From assembly GCA_001871685.1 (NCBI GenBank), contig MNVK01000030.1:1-14185 (forward strand): a DNA stretch of 14,185 nt. Direction: 5' to 3'. The translations under genes were made by a program, and so were the position numbers. This document shows, piece by piece, positions 1 through 5,911 of this stretch; positions within the stretch are counted from its first letter, which is position 1, and every line of letters starts with the position of its first letter. This DNA is from Nitrospirae bacterium CG1_02_44_142. Lineage in GTDB: Bacteria > Nitrospirota > Thermodesulfovibrionia > Thermodesulfovibrionales > UBA1546. The notes under the pieces are model-generated. The model had not been told where the DNA came from, ran no database searches, and saw only the letters and a program-made list of their open reading frames with translations.

Positions 1-24
1 AATCCAGTCCCTTATTAAAAAACT

Positions 25-54
25 CTGGATTCCCCGATTAAATCGGGGAATGAC
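25..54. repeat. Palindromic repeat, CTGGATTCC...GGAATGAC type
   Basis: A perfect inverted repeat at 29-51 has 11-bp arms around a single central base. It is framed by CTGGATTCC on the left and GGAATGAC on the right. The same frame recurs at 775-821 with a different palindrome inside. The 17-base core at 32-48, CCCCGATTAAATCGGGG, is found again unchanged at 5804-5820. There is no open reading frame around it. It is probably one copy of a dispersed non-autonomous element. Confidence 0.75.
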
Positions 55-163
55 AGATAGTATTAGGGTTACACAAATACCGCCATGAAATCAAGGTAAT
101 TTTCACATTGCATTAGGTAAGCAGCAATGCCACTGCAATTCACAAACAGATAGGGACAGATTT
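55..163. other. Non-coding leader upstream of the first gene
   Basis: No convincing coding frame or RNA gene is visible between the repeat and the first gene. At about 151-169 lies a stretch reading GGGACAGATTTTTGTC. It resembles sequences I associate with debris of REP-type or IS200-type transposition, but with only one copy here I cannot support more than a note. Confidence 0.3.
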
Positions 164-194
164 TTGTCATCAAATGAGTTTTTTATGATATATT
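164..194 (+). promoter_or_regulatory. Possible promoter of the 119-residue protein gene
   Basis: TTGTCA at 164-169 could be a -35 box. The AT-rich stretch at 184-194 offers several overlapping -10 candidates, such as TGATAT at 186-191 with a 16-base spacer. None is a close consensus match. The position, about 40 bases before the start codon, is sensible. Confidence 0.3.
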
Positions 195-231
195 AGTGGA
201 GTATCAATTAATTTTATGAAGGAGGAATTTT

Positions 232-591
232 ATGGGACTATGGGACAAGGTTAAAAAAGACATCCAGAAAGGCGTTGATGAGAGCATTGCCGCTGTAAGA
301 AAAGGAGCTACTGTCGCAGCTGAAAAAGCAGAGGAACTTGCCGAAGAGGGAAAGAGAAGATACAAGGTTTTTGAACTGAAAATGAAGGTTCAGTCTAATT
401 TCACAGAACTCGGCGGAAAGGTTTACGATATCGCTTCAAAAGGCTCCAAGAATCCATTGCTTGACATGAAGGTAATATCAACAATCAAGGGGGTAAAAAA
501 ACTTGAATCGCAGATAGCTAAACTCGAAAGCGTTTCTTCTAAAGCATCCTCTAAGAAAGGCGCCCGTAAATCAAAACCAAAAAGAAAATAG
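232..591 (+). CDS. Small lysine-rich helical protein of unknown function
   Basis: The product is 119 residues. The start is secure: AAGGAGG at 219-225 lies 6 bases before ATG. The sequence is almost all charged helix. It opens MGLWDKVKKDI, has an alanine/glutamate/lysine stretch at about residues 19-45 that could form an amphipathic helix or coiled coil, a middle part with VQSNFTELGGKVYDIA, and a strongly basic tail (from about residue 100) ending SKPKRK. There is no signal peptide, membrane segment, cysteine pair or catalytic motif, so it is probably cytoplasmic. The helix and basic tail suggest binding to another protein, membrane surface or nucleic acid, as in YtxH-like, phasin-like or histone-H1-like small proteins, but I do not recognise a specific family. 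The 246-base gap to lemA makes a shared transcript uncertain. Confidence 0.75.
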   Translation: MGLWDKVKKDIQKGVDESIAAVRKGATVAAEKAEELAEEGKRRYKVFELKMKVQSNFTELGGKVYDIASKGSKNPLLDMKVISTIKGVKKLESQIAKLESVSSKASSKKGARKSKPKRK

Positions 592-774
592 CTGCGAAAG
601 AGGCAACGAAAATAAGCCCTCCTCGCCGAGGAGACAGGTATTTACAGATAAATATTTGCGGCAATGCTTCCTGCAAATTGAGAAAAGCAGGATGCAGAGG
701 ATTTGCCGGTTGTCCGGGATTTATGTCAAGATAAACCCGGGGCTGGAATAGTCAACAAATTGATAGATAAAAGA
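592..774. other. Repeat-rich gap before lemA
   Basis: No gene is seen here. It holds several inverted repeats: CTCCTCG-C-CGAGGAG at 619-633; a loose pair TCCTGC/GCAGGA around 668-693; and a longer hairpin at 714-740 with arms CCGGGATTTAT and ATAAACCCGG, one base bulged. None is followed by a T-run, so they do not read as ordinary intrinsic terminators. A TTG-initiated frame beginning at 703 runs into lemA, but it translates only repeat sequence and was not accepted as the lemA start. Confidence 0.5.
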
Positions 775-821
775 CTGGATTCCGCATCAAGCCTGCCTAC
801 CGCAGGCAGGTGCGGAATGAC
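775..821. repeat. Nested palindromic repeat just upstream of lemA
   Basis: The outer arms are ATTCCGCA (779-786) and TGCGGAAT (811-818). Inside them is a second hairpin, CCTGCCT (792-798) with AGGCAGG (804-810). The frame CTGGATTCC at 775-783 and GGAATGAC at 814-821 matches the repeat at 25-54. It ends 7 bases before the lemA Shine-Dalgarno sequence, so in RNA it would form a stable structure next to the ribosome binding site. Confidence 0.75.
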
Positions 822-837
822 GAAACCGGAGGATGTA

Positions 838-1422
838 ATGAAAAAAAAGTTTCTGTATGTTGTCCTTAGCCTGATGCTGCTCAGTATCTCAGGCTGCGGT
901 TATAACACAATGCAGGCAAATGAAGAGTCTGTTAAGGCGGCATGGGGCGATGTTGAAGCATCATACCAGAGGAGAAATGATTTAATACCGAATCTTGTAG
1001 AAGTCGTAAAGGGCTACGCCAAGCATGAAAGAGAAACGCTTACCGCAGTAACAGAGGCCAGGGCCAAGGTCGGTTCCATACAGATGTCAAAAAGCATGCT
1101 TGATAACCCTAAGGCCTTTACTCAGTTCCAGGAGGCGCAGGGCGCCATGAGCAGCGCACTTTCCAGACTCATGGTCGTGGTAGAGAAATATCCAGACCTT
1201 AAGGCAAATCAGAACTTCAGAGACCTCCAGCACCAGCTTGAAGGAACGGAGAACAGGATAAATGTTGCGCGCATACGCTACAACAAGGCTGTTGAGACTT
1301 TCAACACATCAATCAGGATATTCCCGAATAATTTAACAAACAATTTGCTGCTTCATCTGAAGCTCAAAGAGCCGTTTAAGGCAGAGGCGGGAACCGAAAA
1401 GGCTCCGCAGGTGAAGTTTTAA
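838..1422 (+). CDS. lemA: LemA family lipoprotein
   Basis: The product is 194 residues. The start is ATG at 838, because GGAGG at 828-832 lies 5 bases upstream and the protein then opens with a classical lipoprotein signal: MKKKF, a hydrophobic run, and the lipobox ISGC with the lipidated cysteine at residue 20. The mature part has LemA hallmarks: WGDVEASYQRRNDLIPNLVE (about residues 35-54), the helix TAVTEARAKVG, and RYNKAVETFN followed by RIFP near the C-terminus. Its length is normal for the family. LemA proteins are helical membrane-anchored proteins of unclear molecular role. This one is probably anchored in the inner or outer membrane facing the periplasm. The next two genes encode TPM-domain proteins, the usual company of lemA. 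A repeat lies directly upstream of the ribosome binding site. Confidence 0.92.
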   Translation: MKKKFLYVVLSLMLLSISGCGYNTMQANEESVKAAWGDVEASYQRRNDLIPNLVEVVKGYAKHERETLTAVTEARAKVGSIQMSKSMLDNPKAFTQFQEAQGAMSSALSRLMVVVEKYPDLKANQNFRDLQHQLEGTENRINVARIRYNKAVETFNTSIRIFPNNLTNNLLLHLKLKEPFKAEAGTEKAPQVKF

Positions 1423-1449
1423 TTGAGCTTTTTAAACAGAAAGACAGGG

Positions 1450-1455
1450 TATAAT
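1450..1455 (+). promoter_or_regulatory. Perfect TATAAT in the lemA-TPM gap, possible -10 box
   Basis: TATAAT lies 136 bases before the proposed TPM start. No good -35 hexamer sits 16-18 bases upstream; TTGAGC at 1423-1428 is 21 bases away. An internal promoter is possible but weakly supported. Confidence 0.25.
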
Positions 1456-1471
1456 ATTTTCACTCATTCTC

Positions 1472-1552
1472 GCCCCGATAAAAATCAGGGCTCCGAGGGC
1501 TTTTGCCTCATACCCCCCCTGAGTCCCCCTTTGTTAAGGGGGATTAAGGGGG
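1472..1552. repeat. Two adjacent palindromic repeats between lemA and the TPM gene
   Basis: The first hairpin is GCCCCGAT (1472-1479), loop AAAA, ATCAGGGC (1484-1491), with one mismatch. It is a decayed relative of the CCCCGATT/AATCGGGG palindrome at 32-48 and 5804-5820. The second is TCCCCCTT (1524-1531), a 4-base loop, AAGGGGGA (1536-1543), extended by an outer C-run at 1513-1519 and a G-run at 1548-1552. It belongs to the same C-rich/G-rich type as the repeat inside tamB at 8537-8575. Confidence 0.65.
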
Positions 1553-1590
1553 TTGTTGGGACTATCGGCAAAAGAATCCGTTCAAATACC

Positions 1591-2469
1591 ATGCCCTGTC
1601 TTTTCCTGTCTTTTATATCACTGATAGCTTTTTTATCACTTTTTTCTATTTCTTATGCCCTTGATGTGCCGAAACTGCAGGGGCACGTTAATGATTACGC
1701 AAATATGATATCCCCGGCAGCTAAGGCTGAATTGGAAAAAGAGCTGAATTCTTTTGAACAGACAGATTCAACACAGATTGTCATCCTCACAATCCCCTCT
1801 CTTGAAGGAGAGGTTTTGGAAGAATTCAGCGTTAAGGCTGCTGAGTCATGGAAGATAGGACAAAAAGGAAAAGATAACGGGGTAATTTTTCTCGTATCCA
1901 AACAGGACAAAAAGATAAGGGTTGAGGTCGGCCGCGGACTTGAAGGGCCGTTGACCGACCTAACTGCAGGAAGAATCGTTGACCTGGTTATAAAACCGAG
2001 TTTCAAAAGAGGCGATTTTGACGGCGGTTTTGTCGCAGGCGTTCATTCTCTTATTGATGCAGCCAGGGGAGAGTTTAAGGCTGATAAAAATCATTTGCCC
2101 AAACAGAAGGACGCCATACACAGCTTCTTAACCCTTCTTATCTTTGGAGGAATAGTTTTACTGTTCATAGGGAGTATGTCGCGCATCTTTGGAGGCGTAT
2201 CTGGAGCGATAGGTCTTCCTGCTATTGTCCACCAAACACTTATGCCCGTCGGGCTTATTTCATTTATCATTCTCTCCGCTGTTGGATTGACTGCAGGAAT
2301 TTTTCTGCCGAAACTTTTCTCCTCAGGCCGACGTTACAGTAGCGGCGGTTTCTGGTCCGGCGGCGGATACTATGGGTCAGGCGGAGGCTTTAGCGGAGGC
2401 GGAGACTTCGGAGGGTTCAGCGGGGGAGGCGGCAGTTTTGGCGGGGGCGGAGCATCAGGAGGCTGGTAA
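1591..2469 (+). CDS. Secreted TPM-domain (YgcG-type) protein with glycine-rich tail
   Basis: The product is 292 residues when started at ATG 1591. Residues 1-23 form a hydrophobic leader ending SYA, a plausible cleavage site. The TPM domain follows: LQGHVNDYANMISPAAKAELEK (from about residue 29), then QIVILTIPSLEGE, KGKDNGVIFLVS and VEVGRGLEGPLTDLTAGRI, all typical of the family. Two hydrophobic segments follow (about 175-200 and 220-243), and the end is a Gly/Ser-rich tail closing in SGGW. The protein is expected to hold its TPM domain in the periplasm. Some family members are annotated as phosphatases; no activity can be read from this sequence. The start is uncertain: ATG 1591 has no Shine-Dalgarno sequence and its leader has no positive charge, while the frame is open upstream (GKRIRSNT) to a TTG at 1423 abutting the lemA stop. 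The gene overlaps the next by one base. Confidence 0.85.
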   Translation: MPCLFLSFISLIAFLSLFSISYALDVPKLQGHVNDYANMISPAAKAELEKELNSFEQTDSTQIVILTIPSLEGEVLEEFSVKAAESWKIGQKGKDNGVIFLVSKQDKKIRVEVGRGLEGPLTDLTAGRIVDLVIKPSFKRGDFDGGFVAGVHSLIDAARGEFKADKNHLPKQKDAIHSFLTLLIFGGIVLLFIGSMSRIFGGVSGAIGLPAIVHQTLMPVGLISFIILSAVGLTAGIFLPKLFSSGRRYSSGGFWSGGGYYGSGGGFSGGGDFGGFSGGGGSFGGGGASGGW

Positions 2470-3110
2470 TGGAAAATAATTCAAAGGCAAAAAGATTTTT
2501 CACTGAAGAAGAGAAAAAAAAGATAGAAGAGACAACCCGTGATGTTGAATCCCGCACCCTCGGAGAGATTGCTGTTATGGTTGTCGGCAGCAGCGACCGA
2601 TATATTGAAGCGGAAATCTTAGGGGGAATATTTGCCGGAAGTCTCATCTCGCTCATTATAACCGCCTTATACTTTAATTCGTCTGTCTGGTCATTTATTC
2701 CTGCGAGTCTTGTCTTGTTTTTCCCGGCAAGATTTCTATTCGGGAAATTTCCTGTTCTTAAAACCTCATTAATCGGCTTCAGGAGAAAAGAGGAAACTGT
2801 ACGGCAGAGGGCTGTGAGTGCCTTTTATGAAAAGGGGCTTTATAAGACCAGACAAAATACCGGAGTCCTGTTCTTTATCTCCATCCTTGAAAGAAAGGTC
2901 TGGGCGCTTGCCGACAAAGGGATTCATAAAAAGATTGGACAGGAGACTCTGAATAAATTTGCACTAACCGTATCTCAGGGGATAAAAGATGGCCGGGCGT
3001 GCGATTCTTTATGTAATGCCATAAGAGAGGCCGGAGCGCTTCTTGCAAAACATTTTCCTGTAACTCCGGGCGATACGGACGAGCTTCCGGACAAAGTGAT
3101 GACTGAGTAA
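2469..3110 (+). CDS. Membrane TPM-domain protein
   Basis: The product is 213 residues. Its ATG overlaps the previous stop by one base (TAATG), and GGAGG at 2458-2462 gives 6-base spacing, so translation is coupled. Residues 10-43 (FFTEEEKKKIEE... GEIAVMVV) look like the first part of a TPM domain. Two hydrophobic segments follow (about 48-67 and 72-92), and the rest of the domain resumes with AFYEKGLYKTRQNTGVLFFI, LERKVWALADKGI and a C-terminal helix ending LAKHFP. This layout, a TPM domain interrupted by a membrane hairpin, suits the membrane TPM proteins that pair with a secreted TPM protein and LemA. It probably works with its two upstream neighbours in the envelope; the reaction is unknown. 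Its stop is 18 bases from the stop of the convergent Omp85 gene. Confidence 0.85.
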   Translation: MENNSKAKRFFTEEEKKKIEETTRDVESRTLGEIAVMVVGSSDRYIEAEILGGIFAGSLISLIITALYFNSSVWSFIPASLVLFFPARFLFGKFPVLKTSLIGFRRKEETVRQRAVSAFYEKGLYKTRQNTGVLFFISILERKVWALADKGIHKKIGQETLNKFALTVSQGIKDGRACDSLCNAIREAGALLAKHFPVTPGDTDELPDKVMTE

Positions 3111-3128
3111 AATATATTGCCGCTCAAA

Positions 3129-5885
3129 TTAGAACGCATGTCCGATGCTGAAATGCACTTCTCCTTTGCTTTCACCTGCTTCCCTATTCAGTTTATGGCC
3201 GTAGTCAATCCTCAGAGGTCCCACAGGCGTATTATATCTTATGCCTGCGCCAGCAGTATATTTCATCTCTGAAAATTTTATATCGCCGGTTTCGTTCCAT
3301 ACATTGCCGCCGTCAAGGAATGTCACAAGGCCAAAACCTTTGATAACATCGGTTCTTAGTTCAAGATTTGTCAGGATAAACACATTACCGCCTGTCGGAG
3401 AGCCGTCAGCGCCTTTAGGCCCAAGCGTATCCTGTTCATATCCGCGCACTGTAGTCCTGCCGCCCAGAAAAAACCTCTCCACAAGCGGCAGATCCGTCGT
3501 ATCGTTAAAACCATACGCCATCCCGCCTTTTAAAGACGCCGCAGCAACAAAATATTTATTTAATTCTTTATAAACGCTTCCATTGGCTATTGTCTTTACA
3601 AAATCCGTCTCTGAGAGAAGGTATCCTGTCGCTGTTTTCACGGATATTCCTGCAAACACGCCTTTTCTGGGGTCAAACGGATTGTCTCTCGTATCGTAGG
3701 CTATGCCCGGCCTTATCCCTGCAATTGCAAGCGTTCCAACATCTTCTTTCGTAAGTATGACGTCAGGCTTTACCTCAAAAGTTTTGACTAATGAAAAATC
3801 ATAAAAAATCTCACCTTTCACCCTTTCGCTGAATTTCTTCTCAAAGCCTACGCTCGCAGTGTGCCTCCTAAGTTTATACCGCGTCTCACGGGTCTCTATG
3901 CTCTTTTCCGTTCTTTCTTCTTTCATGAGCAGCGCTTTAAAGGGAAGCTGCTTGCCTAAAAACCACGGCTCAGTATAATTCACTATATAACGCTGCTCAA
4001 GCGAGCTGACCTCAGTCCTGAATGACGCCTGTCTGTTCATTCCAAAAAGATTCCTGTAGCTTATATCAAATGCCCCCCTGAACCGCTCATAATCTCCATA
4101 TCCGACGCCAACCTCAACAACGCCCGCATTCCCTTCTTTCACCCTGACATGAACATTTTTAGCATTGTCCTCTTTCTCTATAGCATTCACATCCACATCG
4201 GTAAACAGGCACAGCTTATAAAGTCTCTGACGCGTTTTTGTGAGAAGATAAGGATTAAAGGAAGTTCCGTTATTATAGAGCAGTTCTCTCTTTATTGCCT
4301 CGCTCTTTGTCTCGGCATTGCCGCTTATCACGGTTTTTCCGAAAAGACTGAGATTTCCTTCGTCTATTTCAAAAATAACCTTTATCCCTCCACCTGTGGC
4401 GGATTCTCCGACTGCCTGTTTTATATCAACCCTTGAGTCCACAAAACCGCTGTTCCAATAGAGGTCAATAATCTTATATCTTGCATCCGATATATCAACT
4501 TCATTATAGGGGTCCCCTGTTTTTATCCTGACAGCCTTGATTATATCTTCCTTTGAGATAAACCTGGCTCCCTTTATCTCAATGCCTTCTATCAGGGTCT
4601 TTGCGCCTTCTGTAATTTTTATGATAAGGTCAGCGCGGGAATCTTTTACCGCAGCTCTGACGTCATCTATTCCTGCATTCAGATAGCCGAGCGCATTGTA
4701 AAACCCTATTAACGCTTCTTTATCTGAGTCTATAAGGTCCGGATTATAAGGCTTCTTTTCTCTTAATAACATTGCCTCTTTCAGGTTTTTCACAGGTATG
4801 GTTATACCTTCAAAGACAACTGAATTGACGATAACCTCGTTTCCCTCAAAAATAAAAAATCGTATAGTAACTGTATCTTTGTCCGAGGCTATAACCGGCG
4901 CAACCTGAGCAAAAGGAAACCCTTTTATATGGTATAAAGACACAATCCTTGATACGGCCTCTTCAACAAGGTCGTCCCTGAAGTCCTCGGCCTCAAAAAA
5001 CGGCGTCTCTTTAATGAGAGCCTCTGAATTCAGAGCAGAGTTATTTTCAAACACAACTTCAAGTTTTTTACCCGGGTCTATGTTAATCTCAAGACTGCCA
5101 TTGCTGAAAGTATATGGGCCGACAACCGGTTTCAGAAAATTGTTTTTCTTATAATACAGCCTTATTTCCTCCATTTCTTTTCTTAATCTAACCCGGTCGT
5201 AAATGCCGCCTTCCTCTATTTTGATTAATTCTTTCGCTTCCGCAGGCCCGATAATTTTAATGCTTTTTATTATCTCAGGCGCTCCCTCATTTATCGTCAG
5301 GAAAATATCCACCTTGTCCGGACTGCCGGCGTCCTTTACAGCGAGTTTTATATCAGCATACGGGAATCCCCTCTCAGATAATGCCTTTTTAAGCTCCTTT
5401 ACAGCGCCTTCAATGAGGTCGTATCTCATAACCTGTTCTTCTCTTAATGGAAAACGGTTTTTTATGAGCTTCTTTGAAAGACGCTGATTTCCGGCAATAA
5501 CAACTTTTCTTATTATATTCCTCTCCCTTACCTTTACCCTTATGAAGGTTTTATCTTTATCATCAACTTCAACAGATATGTCTTCAAATATCCCTTTAAG
5601 AAATGCCAGTTTTATCCCGGAGCGGACAGAGGCCGGATTAAAAATATCGCCAATCTTTATGTTTAAAAGGTCCAGGAGTTCTTCGCTTTTTATGGAATGC
5701 AACCCTTCGATATTTATCTTTTGTATTACTGTATCCGACGCCTCAACGGAAGAGGACAATAATAAACAGATTAGCAGTGCAGTAGCGCAGTAGAGCAGTA
5801 GCGCCCCGATTAAATCGGGGCTGCTCTCTGCCCCAGAAAGTCTGCGACTTTCTGGGGACCCCTGCTGCTCTATTGCACTATTCAT
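3129..5885 (-). CDS. Omp85 outer-membrane assembly protein (BamA/TamA-like), seven POTRA domains
   Basis: The product is 918 residues. Omp85 proteins insert beta-barrel proteins into, or connect transport to, the outer membrane. After an unusual N-terminus and a hydrophobic leader (about 25-46, likely cleaved near VEA, residues 47-49) I count seven POTRA units by their repeated beta-alpha-alpha-beta-beta pattern: about 54-122, 124-203, 204-275, 275-350, 351-428, 429-511 and 512-586. The 16-stranded barrel fills 587-918. It carries YDTRDNPFDPRKG (730-742) and VRGYE (813-817), the family's lid-loop motif, and ends in Phe as a barrel signal should. E. coli BamA has five POTRAs and TamA three. 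The tamB gene lies 21 bases upstream, favouring a TamA-like role, but in many phyla TamB partners BamA, so I give no symbol. ATG 5885 has AGGA 5 bases upstream; no other start fits. The first 40 codons consist largely of repeat DNA. Confidence 0.93.
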   Translation of the reverse strand: MNSAIEQQGSPESRRLSGAESSPDLIGALLLYCATALLICLLLSSSVEASDTVIQKINIEGLHSIKSEELLDLLNIKIGDIFNPASVRSGIKLAFLKGIFEDISVEVDDKDKTFIRVKVRERNIIRKVVIAGNQRLSKKLIKNRFPLREEQVMRYDLIEGAVKELKKALSERGFPYADIKLAVKDAGSPDKVDIFLTINEGAPEIIKSIKIIGPAEAKELIKIEEGGIYDRVRLRKEMEEIRLYYKKNNFLKPVVGPYTFSNGSLEINIDPGKKLEVVFENNSALNSEALIKETPFFEAEDFRDDLVEEAVSRIVSLYHIKGFPFAQVAPVIASDKDTVTIRFFIFEGNEVIVNSVVFEGITIPVKNLKEAMLLREKKPYNPDLIDSDKEALIGFYNALGYLNAGIDDVRAAVKDSRADLIIKITEGAKTLIEGIEIKGARFISKEDIIKAVRIKTGDPYNEVDISDARYKIIDLYWNSGFVDSRVDIKQAVGESATGGGIKVIFEIDEGNLSLFGKTVISGNAETKSEAIKRELLYNNGTSFNPYLLTKTRQRLYKLCLFTDVDVNAIEKEDNAKNVHVRVKEGNAGVVEVGVGYGDYERFRGAFDISYRNLFGMNRQASFRTEVSSLEQRYIVNYTEPWFLGKQLPFKALLMKEERTEKSIETRETRYKLRRHTASVGFEKKFSERVKGEIFYDFSLVKTFEVKPDVILTKEDVGTLAIAGIRPGIAYDTRDNPFDPRKGVFAGISVKTATGYLLSETDFVKTIANGSVYKELNKYFVAAASLKGGMAYGFNDTTDLPLVERFFLGGRTTVRGYEQDTLGPKGADGSPTGGNVFILTNLELRTDVIKGFGLVTFLDGGNVWNETGDIKFSEMKYTAGAGIRYNTPVGPLRIDYGHKLNREAGESKGEVHFSIGHAF

Positions 5886-5911
5886 TGTTGTCCTGTTGCT
5901 CTGTTCTCATT
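5773..5911. repeat. Composite repeat at the Omp85 gene start: two hairpins between octamer arrays
   Basis: On the plus strand, 5773-5804 is four imperfect 8-base units: AGCAGTGC, AGTAGCGC, AGTAGAGC, AGTAGCGC. Next comes the perfect palindrome CCCCGATTAAATCGGGG (5804-5820), then a 12-bp stem CCCCAGAAAGTC (5831-5842) with GACTTTCTGGGG (5846-5857) and a 3-base loop. Beyond it, 5864-5911 is again 8-base units, related to the first array but on the other strand: 5783-5801 pairs with 5862-5880 with three mismatches in 19, all transitions. The Omp85 start codon and its AGGA lie inside the second array. The first array encodes the signal-peptide core. The frame stays open throughout. Confidence 0.8.

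Noticed and set aside
703..837. Longer LemA starting at TTG 703
   Set aside because: The added 45 residues are translated repeat sequence, and a strong Shine-Dalgarno sequence plus lipoprotein signal begin at ATG 838.
232..3110. New defence or mobile-element system in the left part
   Set aside because: No nuclease, recombinase, toxin or transposase motif is present; the genes fit a LemA/TPM envelope cassette.
5773..5911. CRISPR-like array at the octamer repeats
   Set aside because: The units are only 8 bases, degenerate and without spacers.
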